Origin: an uncultured Eudoraea sp.
GTDB taxonomy: Bacteria > Bacteroidota > Bacteroidia > Flavobacteriales > Flavobacteriaceae
Direction of reading: 5' to 3'
Assembly (NCBI RefSeq): GCF_947258525.1
Contig: NZ_CAMYIP010000093.1
Span: 1 to 37,698 of the forward strand
Length of the DNA stretch: 37,698 nucleotides
Below are positions 25,222 through 32,202 of the stretch, one piece after another (position 1 is the first letter of the stretch; every line of letters starts with the position of its first letter). The translations under genes and the position numbers were made by a program. A model generated the notes under the pieces. That model worked only from the letters and a program-made list of their open reading frames with translations, was not told the origin of the DNA and searched no databases.

Positions 25222-26793
25222 TTAAAATTGAATACTACGTGCAATTTCTTTTAATGGGAAAAAGTTCCTAATTCCTTTGTTAGCCAACCCTCGTTCAGTA
25301 TTTCGAAGATCTTCAAGGAAGTCAGCATTTGCTTTTTGAAGCTCTGGAGTACTGAATTTATAATCAGTATCATGCAGGAGGCTAACATTTGTGGGAATAT
25401 AAAACATTTTCCACTCGAGCCTGTGCCTGAATACGTCATCTTTTGTTCTTAATTTGGCGTAATCAAAGTCCGGGATATTTCTCTCAGCGGGAGCTGGGAC
25501 TCTTAATCTCATAGGCATCTGATTGAAGTTCATCATGCCAAAATCATAGTGGTCTCCGGCATGCCCCACGCTCAGATCCCATACGATCTTTGTTAAAAGT
25601 TTTGTCAGCAGTTCATTTTTATGGTCTTTTCGCATTTCATTAGGCTTAGGAAAGTGAAAATCTTCATGACCCATTAGCCCACCTGCAACTTTGCCTAAAC
25701 TTTCTGAAAAAGGGCCGCCTGCATCTTCATCTTGCTCGGTAATGTGAATGTTGAGGTAAGGTTCAATGTATTTTGCCCATAAAATTAAATCCTCTTTGTC
25801 CTTTGCTGTGATATGTTGAACCACCTTTTCTACAAAACGACCGATACACTTATAATATTCCATTTGAAACTGGTGATACTCATTGTTGCTTTCTGATTCC
25901 GGCTTCATTGTGAAGTGAAAGGGTGGGTATGCCTTGTATCTGCCTTTAACACCTTTATGGGCATCAACAAACATTTGTGCTATTTGATCTTCAGTGCCAC
26001 TCACCCCGCAAAAGGGATATTCCTGTTTGTTTTTAATAGGAGAACTCTTAGTCGTTTGTACTGTCAGGTTTAGTGATAAAGAATACTGTAAATGAGGCAA
26101 TAACAATTTTAAAATTAAATTCTCTTTTGGCAATATGGTTTTTGAAATTGCATTCAAGGCATCCATCGGAAAATGCAAAGTTGAATGATGAGAGAAGACT
26201 ATTCTGTGCGCGCAACCCATTAAGGCATAATACTTTGCCAAAGCCCATGCGTTTCCATCTTCAGGATAAATAGTACATTTTGTTGGTTTATCTCCCTCGG
26301 CCGGCACGGATTCGACATAGATGGCAACAGGCTTAAAGTAATGCATGTCATTTTGTTCTAACTGTTCAAAAAGGCAGACAGTAGTGGCCATATATTGATC
26401 ATCGACTGTTGGAACATGTCTCATCAAGTAAAGATCAGAAATGAAATAATTCTTAGATGGGTCCAGTTTACCCATCTCAAAACCAGGGAGAAATTCTTTA
26501 ATCTCTTGATTGTTTGCCTTGTACATAAATTTGGAGTACGACCTAACACACATGAAATCGCAAAACTCTTCATCGCTTATCGGAATTAGTCCTGGGTTTT
26601 TCCTTGCATATCTTTTTGCAGCAAAACGATAGAACACCGCATTCTTTATATATCGAAGTCCAATCTTCCAGAAAAACTCCCGTTTTTCTTCTTTATTAAG
26701 GTGCATCACTATTGGCCACAATTTCAATGCTTGATTAGGCTGAGGCCAAGGGCCTGCCATGTCGTATAGATAATCTTTTTTGTTTACCGGCAT
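25222..26793 (-). CDS. Lipoxygenase-like protein (catalytic domain only)
   Basis: A 523-residue protein I identify as lipoxygenase-like by motif alignment. W-x-LAK at 183-187 leads into AHRIVFSHHSTLHFPMDAL and then LILKLLLPHLQYSLSLN (226-242), matching the conserved LOX segment W-L-L-A-K ... H-x4-H-x4-H ... L-L-x-P-H. The second iron-ligand pair is GHAGDHYDFG: His411 and His415 (H-x3-H, as in animal 15-LOX). The C-terminus RSIQF aligns with the usual N-S-(I/V)-x-I, whose final carboxylate binds iron. Odd points: the first ligand site holds Arg197, with His196 beside it (H196-x5-H202 instead of H-x4-H), and the last residue is Phe. There is no N-terminal PLAT domain or signal peptide. It is the first gene of the cluster, 4 bases before the cyclase gene. 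Dioxygenation of polyunsaturated lipid is the known family reaction; activity here is unproven. Confidence 0.8.
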   Translation of the reverse strand: MPVNKKDYLYDMAGPWPQPNQALKLWPIVMHLNKEEKREFFWKIGLRYIKNAVFYRFAAKRYARKNPGLIPISDEEFCDFMCVRSYSKFMYKANNQEIKEFLPGFEMGKLDPSKNYFISDLYLMRHVPTVDDQYMATTVCLFEQLEQNDMHYFKPVAIYVESVPAEGDKPTKCTIYPEDGNAWALAKYYALMGCAHRIVFSHHSTLHFPMDALNAISKTILPKENLILKLLLPHLQYSLSLNLTVQTTKSSPIKNKQEYPFCGVSGTEDQIAQMFVDAHKGVKGRYKAYPPFHFTMKPESESNNEYHQFQMEYYKCIGRFVEKVVQHITAKDKEDLILWAKYIEPYLNIHITEQDEDAGGPFSESLGKVAGGLMGHEDFHFPKPNEMRKDHKNELLTKLLTKIVWDLSVGHAGDHYDFGMMNFNQMPMRLRVPAPAERNIPDFDYAKLRTKDDVFRHRLEWKMFYIPTNVSLLHDTDYKFSTPELQKANADFLEDLRNTERGLANKGIRNFFPLKEIARSIQF

Positions 26794-27218
26794 TACATTT
26801 TCAGTTTAGTATATTAAGGTTCACCTTTGATTTGCTGAGACGGCCCAAATAAATAGCAGGAAAGGCACTATTGGCGCCTAAGACCATTTTCAAAACAACA
26901 GTCATTAGCTAAATATATATAATTTCTGGCAGACCATCATACTTTAATCTGATATACTCCATATATCAAAATAGAGTCTAGATTCGGAATTATTATTGTA
27001 AGTCTAAAACTATTATTTCCCGCATTGCTACTAACGTGTTCATTAAGTCTTTACGTTCGTACTTACTAATCTATTTATAGATGGTCGTAGGAACGATACT
27101 GCTGAGTTTTACTAATTCCTCGTAGTATAATTACCTATACTAAGTTCAGCTTAAATCTTTAATTTGAAGGCTTCGTTACAGGCACCAAACTTCAACCGCA
27201 CTATATGATGCTTTAGCA
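26794..27218. other. 425-base gap upstream of the lipoxygenase cluster
   Basis: AT-rich DNA with no convincing frame. It must hold the promoter of the lipoxygenase cluster, but no exact TAnnTTTG was found on the minus strand. A perfect 7-bp inverted repeat TAGTATA/TATACTA with a 6-base loop lies at 27123-27142, downstream of the small gene at 27219-27500; no U-run follows. Confidence 0.5.
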
Positions 27219-27500
27219 TCAAGGCCGAAACTCTACCGGCGTAATCTTTAGAATTTTAAAATCGCTTAGGGAAGTGCCTTGCAGGTCAATAAAAACATCC
27301 TCATTCTGGCCTTTTGCATTGGCTCTTTTGGCAAAATTTAGTAATACCCGGACAATACTTTCTTCCCGGTTCCCTACCGTTGCTGAAATCTGGTAAATCT
27401 CAAAGTTCTTAGGGGCAGCTTCTTGTTCCATGATATACTTCCTGGTAGGCTTATGGGTGTCTATAAAGCGAATTGCATCTAGTAAAGTCTGTGTTTTCAT
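27219..27500 (-). CDS. Small hypothetical protein
   Basis: A 93-residue ATG-initiated protein (MKTQTLLDAIRFIDTHKPTR). It is soluble, with an alpha/beta character: a helical start, then NFEIYQISATVGN, a helix SIVRVLLNFAKRANAKG, and a terminal strand-rich part DVFIDLQGTSLSDFKILKI. No family is recognised. Part of its coding sequence (IVRVLLNFAKR) has a close match in the tandem repeat at 2013-2122, suggesting a second, decayed relative there. It stands alone between the lipoxygenase cluster and the CBS gene. Confidence 0.65.
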   Translation of the reverse strand: MKTQTLLDAIRFIDTHKPTRKYIMEQEAAPKNFEIYQISATVGNREESIVRVLLNFAKRANAKGQNEDVFIDLQGTSLSDFKILKITPVEFRP

Positions 27501-27587
27501 GGCTTGCCATTTAAATCATTTTATAGGGAAAAGATAGTTTAAAACTCGCTAGCATCAAAAAGGCAAGTACCAAATTCCAAATCTCAT

Positions 27588-27633
27588 CCCGATAGCTCCT
27601 TCTCCATAGTATTACGAAGGAGAAGCTATCGGG
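27588..27633 (+). repeat. 46-bp intergenic hairpin repeat, copy 3
   Basis: Identical to 3110-3155 and preceded by CAAGTACCAAATTCCAAATC, a relative of the 58-bp repeat module. It sits in the 399-base gap 27501-27899, which also holds the candidate promoter of the CBS gene and no further gene. Confidence 0.9.
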
Positions 27634-27846
27634 ACGGGACCAAAACCCAAGTACTTAATTTTAGGAATGTACAAATAGTTGATTCAATTCCTAAATGGGT
27701 CTGTTTAAAGCAATACAAGATATAACCCGGGATGTTACTGTTAGCGTATCTCCTGGCTGAGCTCGCCAATTATACGAGACTGATAATCAGGAACTAACAG
27801 ACGTCAAAATGTGAAATTTTGCATAAAACATGTCTGTTTTTTAGGT

Positions 27847-27854
27847 TATTTTTG
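27847..27854 (+). promoter_or_regulatory. Possible -7 box for the CBS gene
   Basis: TATTTTTG is an exact TAnnTTTG match 45 bases before the ATG at 27900. A TTTTG lies 25 bases upstream, somewhat further than the usual -33 spacing. Confidence 0.4.
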
Positions 27855-27899
27855 CCAGATAGCGTAACTTAATGAAATACCAAAAAAAATATATTTATT

Positions 27900-28364
27900 A
27901 TGGGAATCAAAAGTTTTCAGGGTCCCAGAATGTCAAAGCCATCAGGGGATGAAATACCTTTTAAAGTAAGTGATTTTATGACAAAGAAATTAATCACTTT
28001 TAAGCCGGAACAGTCTATACAGGAAGTTATTGAAACCCTGATATCCAATAGAATTTCCGGGGGGCCGGTGGTGAATGAAGATAACGAGTTAGTAGGTATT
28101 ATTTCCGAGGGCGACTGTATTAGTCATATAAGCAAGAGCAGGTATTATAATATGCCTCATGAAGATGAAAAGGTAGAGCATAATATGATTAAAGATGTTG
28201 AAACTATTGACGGGGACATGAATATTTTTGATGCCGCCGATAAATTCCTGAAAGCCAAACGAAGACGTTTTCCAATTGTTGAAAATGGTAAATTGGTCGG
28301 ACAAATTTCTCAAAAGGACATTTTAATAGCGACTACAAACCTCAAGTCTCAAAACTGGAAATAA
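27900..28364 (+). CDS. CBS-domain pair protein
   Basis: A 154-residue protein consisting almost wholly of two CBS motifs. The first is about 22-75 (VSDFMTKKLITFKPEQSIQE; SGGPVVNEDNELVGIISEGD) and the second about 95-148 (MIKDVETIDGDMNIFDAADK; RRFPIVENGKLVGQISQKDI). Such stand-alone Bateman modules bind adenine nucleotides and usually regulate partner proteins. No partner is fused or adjacent in an operon; it is a single plus-strand gene among minus-strand genes. The insertion HISKSRYYNMPHEDEKVEH between the motifs is common in bacterial CBS proteins. Ligand and target are unknown. Confidence 0.92.
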   Translation: MGIKSFQGPRMSKPSGDEIPFKVSDFMTKKLITFKPEQSIQEVIETLISNRISGGPVVNEDNELVGIISEGDCISHISKSRYYNMPHEDEKVEHNMIKDVETIDGDMNIFDAADKFLKAKRRRFPIVENGKLVGQISQKDILIATTNLKSQNWK

Positions 28365-28505
28365 GTCCGGGACTCCATTATTTGATTTAGAAATTGTAAT
28401 GCTTTGCTTTTGTTTTTGCAACTCATTTCATTTGGGTACGGGTCTCTTTTGGCCAGGATGTTATAGGCCCTGATCCTGATTTGCACTATAGAGATTGTTT
28501 ATCGA

Positions 28506-29024
28506 CTATGTAAAATCTTTTAGCAGGACATTCTTATTTAAATCCATAAGTAACACTATTCTATCTTCATTTGTTCTGTTCCATGCTTCGTGCTCAATAG
28601 TATCATCAAAAATAAAGCTCTCACCTTCTTTCCACTTTCTAACAATCCCACCAACTTCTAAACAACAGTCACCATCCGGAACTTTAATACCTAAGTGACA
28701 TCGCAGAACATCGGTTGTAAAACCAACATGAGGATTTATAACGGTGCCCGGGGATAGAATTGAAAAGCCGGCTGTTTCAATTAGAGTATCGTATCTTTTA
28801 ATAAAATTTGATAAAGCCGGACATAATAAATGAGATCCATAGATGTCATTATACTGAAAACGAAGGCCAAAAACATTCCAGCCATGGTTGTAAAGATGGG
28901 ACTCCGGCCATTGTAAATACTGTTCTTTGGTTACCGCATTGAAAAATTCCTCTCTAATTTTCGCATGGTTTTCCTCGAGGCTATTTGTAAAAGTGACTGA
29001 TTTATCAAAAAAAGGTAGCTGCAT
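28506..29024 (-). CDS. Aspartyl/asparaginyl beta-hydroxylase-like dioxygenase
   Basis: A 172-residue protein of the Fe(II)/2-oxoglutarate Asp/Asn beta-hydroxylase family. The first iron ligand is His99 (INPHVGFTTDVLRCHLGI), the second His145 (DTIEHEAWNR), and Arg155, ten residues later, is the 2-oxoglutarate-binding Arg; this spacing matches the family. GESFIFDDTIEHEAWN is the usual core strand. No signal peptide or membrane anchor is present, so it acts in the cytosol on a small molecule or protein not identified here. It is monocistronic, with about 170 bases to the next gene upstream. Confidence 0.88.
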   Translation of the reverse strand: MQLPFFDKSVTFTNSLEENHAKIREEFFNAVTKEQYLQWPESHLYNHGWNVFGLRFQYNDIYGSHLLCPALSNFIKRYDTLIETAGFSILSPGTVINPHVGFTTDVLRCHLGIKVPDGDCCLEVGGIVRKWKEGESFIFDDTIEHEAWNRTNEDRIVLLMDLNKNVLLKDFT

Positions 29025-29196
29025 AAAAAAAGAATAATCCAGGGTTTAATTATAATAATACAATTTCAAATTACTGTTACTATTTAAGTATAAGTAGTAT
29101 AGGATGCTTTGAGTGCCATGGCTTTCCGTTGCTGTCCAAAGTAAATATAAAAAAGCGACTATGATAAAGCACCAAAACCACTATTATTTTTATACT

Positions 29197-30030
29197 TTAT
29201 GAACGGTTGTTCTCTTCATAACTCTTTTGGATAAAAGCCAATAATCGATCCTGCTCTTCCACAATGCCTTCATTTAAACGACCTATTGCCACAGGTAATA
29301 ACCATTTTTTGTATTCGTTTTTGTGGCCGGGATTTAATTTCAGGTAATGTGACAGATATAAATGATGAAATAATTTTCTACCTATGGTAACAGCCCATCG
29401 GGTAAATTTTGGAGTTTCCGGAGGAAGTCTTCCCAATAGCAAAAAGATTGAAGTAAGGGCAAGGTCGGCAATTGGATTTCCGGCAGAAGCGACTGTCCAA
29501 TCAATTATTTTTAAATTATTTCCCGTCATAATCAAGTTATCCGGATGATAATCTCCGTGACATAATTGTTCCCCTTTTGGGATAGCATTTAAAATACCCA
29601 GGGCAAGAATTTTTATTTCTTCATTCACCGGTTCTGCTGATTGGATATTCTCTATAAGTTGGAGTCTTTGTTCGGGAAGGCCGCTTATACTTTTCTCATG
29701 TATGATAGAATGGAAACCAGCCAGTTGTTTTGCATATCTAAAGATCTTCCATGGCTTAGTTGAGATATCTGCAAGCATAGTTTTGCCCGGAAGCCGCTCA
29801 AATACAATCCCTAATTGCCCATTAGTTTCAAAAGCCTTTATTGCAGCCGGAACCGGTAAACCTGACTTATAAATAAGCTGATTAATCTGAACTTCATTTT
29901 TTATCTGTTCTGCAGTCCTATTGTAAAACAACTTAACGACCCATTCATGATTCAAGTTGAATACTTCAGCCTCTCTTCCTATTCCTATTCTTGTGCCAAG
30001 TTGATCCGGCTCTTTTTCCGTTAAATTCAT
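29197..30030 (-). CDS. APH-family (aminoglycoside phosphotransferase-like) kinase
   Basis: A 277-residue protein from the ATG at 30030; a GTG three codons upstream is possible. It has the aminoglycoside-phosphotransferase/choline-kinase fold. The nucleotide-binding lysine is in WVVKLFYNRT, the catalytic loop is CHGDYHPDNLI (Brenner motif H-G-D-x-H-x-x-N), and the metal Asp is in IIDWTVAS. The end contains HHLYLSHYLKL and NEYKKWLLPVAIGRL. Family members phosphorylate aminoglycosides, macrolides, choline or sugars. Nothing shows that this one gives antibiotic resistance, and a small-metabolite kinase is equally likely. The gene follows the PSD-like lipoprotein gene, 46 bases downstream on the same strand. 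Confidence 0.88.
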   Translation of the reverse strand: MNLTEKEPDQLGTRIGIGREAEVFNLNHEWVVKLFYNRTAEQIKNEVQINQLIYKSGLPVPAAIKAFETNGQLGIVFERLPGKTMLADISTKPWKIFRYAKQLAGFHSIIHEKSISGLPEQRLQLIENIQSAEPVNEEIKILALGILNAIPKGEQLCHGDYHPDNLIMTGNNLKIIDWTVASAGNPIADLALTSIFLLLGRLPPETPKFTRWAVTIGRKLFHHLYLSHYLKLNPGHKNEYKKWLLPVAIGRLNEGIVEEQDRLLAFIQKSYEENNRS

Positions 30031-30076
30031 TTTAGGCACTTCTCTCGTTATCCGGGTAATTCTATTCGACGTTTCT

Positions 30077-31348
30077 TTAGTTCTGTTTAGACAAAAGTCC
30101 TAAGTGCTCACCCATTAAGATGTGCTTATATGAATTGCCATCCTCTTGCATAGGAGAATCTAGAGTAAAAGTTACACCTTCCTGAAAGATCATTATGAAA
30201 TCTGATCCGCCAAATGCAAAATGACCGAGCATATCACCTTTTTTTACCGTTGTTCCCGGAATAACATTTTCTTCAAAATTTACTGAACCGACAACTGCCA
30301 TGCCAATAGGCATTAAAGCCACAAGTCCAAAATCAGCAGTTTCCATGATAACGCATCCCCTTGTCTCAACAGATTGCCATCCTGTATTAGCACTTGGATT
30401 AAATGCATATCTGTTGTTTTCCTTGTCCCACCACAGTTGACCACCTGTCGGATTGATGCCTTGAATTATTCTGACTTCTTTTATTGTTCCACCTAGAGGA
30501 AAGTGATACCTGTGATAATCATTGACATGCAGGAATGAATGGGTAAATGTGCCGTTGATAAATGCCTCTTTGTACTCACTGTCATCACCAATGAGTTTTG
30601 ATATAGATTTTAGAGTAGCAGACTTTACCGGAACTCCGTCTTTTTCTACCAGGTAGGAGTTATTGTCTATTGCCCATACACCCATTGGTTGTGAATCCGC
30701 AAATGAAACTACTACAGAGTCAAGATCAGGACTTGTAATAGGGCGCATGTCTGGGGATTTTAAATATCTTGCAAAGAATTGATTAAAGGTTTTCCAGTTA
30801 GAAGGATCTTCATACCAACCGTTTTGCAATCCAAAAGTCGGGTCGTTTAACGCCATTTGATAATATTCTTCATTCCATGAATCTTCTGTATCGAGAAAAG
30901 CACCCCATGACTTGTTGAAGCTTATAAGCCATTTTGCAAAGGGTTCATAATACTGCAAAGAATTATTGACCAATCCTTTTCCTTCAAGTTCTGGCAATGG
31001 TTGGTCAATCAGGAAATAAAACGCACCAAATCCTTGAAATATATGATCAAATATTTCCGGATATTCTTCCTTTTTAAGTATTGCCCAAGGCATGGTTGTC
31101 TCGGCCCATGTAACAAACTTATAATACTCCTCAATGGTTTGAGCTGGGTTCATATTACTATTTGCATTGATTTCCTTTGCTTTGTCTAATGATGACTGAA
31201 GCATTGATTTTAATTCAGGATTACTTTCCACAAGAGTAATTAGTTCTTTTGTTGCTTCACCATATTCAACATCCTTTTTAGGCGAATTACAGGAAAAGAG
31301 ACCAGCAACTATCAGTAATATGAGCAGTTGATTTTGAAATTGTTTCAT
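30077..31348 (-). CDS. Phosphatidylserine decarboxylase-like lipoprotein
   Basis: A 423-residue protein with a lipoprotein signal (MKQFQNQLLILLIVAGLFSC, Cys20 lipidated) and a C-terminal PSD domain. The PSD signs are NWKTFNQFFARYLKSPD, the Asp/His site NDYHRYHFPLGG, and the self-cleavage site FGGS at about 379-382, in place of the usual L-G-S-T or G-G-S-T. Residues about 25-180 form an N-terminal extension seen in longer PSD homologues. PSDs split at the Ser to form a pyruvoyl group and convert phosphatidylserine to phosphatidylethanolamine at the inner membrane. A lipidated, exported version is unusual and may act on other substrates in the periplasm. Activity is inferred. Confidence 0.86.
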   Translation of the reverse strand: MKQFQNQLLILLIVAGLFSCNSPKKDVEYGEATKELITLVESNPELKSMLQSSLDKAKEINANSNMNPAQTIEEYYKFVTWAETTMPWAILKKEEYPEIFDHIFQGFGAFYFLIDQPLPELEGKGLVNNSLQYYEPFAKWLISFNKSWGAFLDTEDSWNEEYYQMALNDPTFGLQNGWYEDPSNWKTFNQFFARYLKSPDMRPITSPDLDSVVVSFADSQPMGVWAIDNNSYLVEKDGVPVKSATLKSISKLIGDDSEYKEAFINGTFTHSFLHVNDYHRYHFPLGGTIKEVRIIQGINPTGGQLWWDKENNRYAFNPSANTGWQSVETRGCVIMETADFGLVALMPIGMAVVGSVNFEENVIPGTTVKKGDMLGHFAFGGSDFIMIFQEGVTFTLDSPMQEDGNSYKHILMGEHLGLLSKQN

Positions 31349-31771
31349 TATGATTATAGATTTATTTATGATTTTGCTTCGTTAGTTAATGAACGCCAAC
31401 TCCTTCTAACAGTCCTAAAAGGTTTTTTGCTTACCCTTTTTAAAGCAGAATGAGATCTATCTTTTTTTTTATCAATCGATCCCCAAATTTATATTAAAGT
31501 GCTCCGGGTATTTATAACTTTCATCATTTATTTCAATAAGGACACCTTAAATCACCACTAATAGCGGCAAGAATTGGAAATTTAAAAATAATAATTCACA
31601 CATAAACATGCTTGTTTAGAAACCATAGATTTTTTGTGGTTTTTTGGGTAGGGGCCTGACGCTCGCGCCAGTCGGGTACAAAAGGATCCGAAAACAGGGC
31701 AAATGACAGATGCCTTTGATCTGGTAAATGAAAAAAGTATGGAAATCGGGAATTAAAAAACCGCTTAAACT
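31349..31771. other. 423-base gap with a possible gene remnant
   Basis: Mostly AT-rich. A weak hairpin AACCA/TGGTT followed by TTTTTT lies near 31620-31646. From about 31673 to 31756 the plus strand reads an open tail (VQKDPKTGQMTDAFDLVNEK, then SMEIGN and a stop) without a start codon. It looks like the C-terminus of a lost gene, though the family is not recognised. Confidence 0.3.
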
Positions 31772-32050
31772 TTAGTATTTATAAACACTATCTACGATTG
31801 CGAGAATTAATATAACTGCTATTGTTCCTGCTACTGCTGTAATTAAGAAAGTCATATCAAATGGTTTTAAATATTTCCACAAAATTGATGCTACAATTAA
31901 TAGCATCCTATGACTTAGATCATAGTTCGTTAAAACCCGCGATAACAGGAACATCAGGACTCTTATTAAATGGTAGAGAAGCTGGACTTTTTGTGAGCGT
32001 TCTGTCCTCTGGTCCATTTGCCTCAGACGGATGAACGCTGTTAGTTTCAT
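31772..32050 (-). CDS. Small membrane protein, hypothetical
   Basis: A 92-residue ATG-initiated frame. The first half is basic and polar (FIRLRQMDQRTERSQKVQLL), followed by two hydrophobic segments at about 28-40 and 48-60 and a strong one at 66-88 (FLITAVAGTIAVILILAIVD). No family is recognised. It is transcribed divergently from the peptidase gene at 32203. It could be a small membrane regulator or a chance frame. Confidence 0.45.
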   Translation of the reverse strand: MKLTAFIRLRQMDQRTERSQKVQLLYHLIRVLMFLLSRVLTNYDLSHRMLLIVASILWKYLKPFDMTFLITAVAGTIAVILILAIVDSVYKY

Positions 32051-32077
32051 CTGTCTTTAGTTTAATACAAAATCAAT

Positions 32078-32085
32078 TACATTTG
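32078..32085 (+). promoter_or_regulatory. Possible -7 box upstream of the peptidase gene
   Basis: TACATTTG matches TAnnTTTG exactly, 118 bases before the ATG at 32203. No clear -33 element is seen, and the leader would be long. Confidence 0.28.
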
Positions 32086-32202
32086 GGGTGTTGTTGACAA
32101 AATTTAAACTAAGGTTACTGGCAGATAAGGAAAGGCAACCAGATATTCAAAAATCTCTGGTTTTATGATAGAGGATTTTTATTATTATTTTATTAATCAA
32201 TT

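Noticed and set aside
26794-27218. Promoter of the lipoxygenase cluster
   Set aside because: No exact TAnnTTTG was found on the minus strand, and the near matches were not better than expected by chance in AT-rich DNA.
29197-30030. Antibiotic resistance gene (aminoglycoside phosphotransferase)
   Set aside because: Only the general APH fold motifs are present; the same fold serves many metabolite kinases and nothing here points to a drug substrate.
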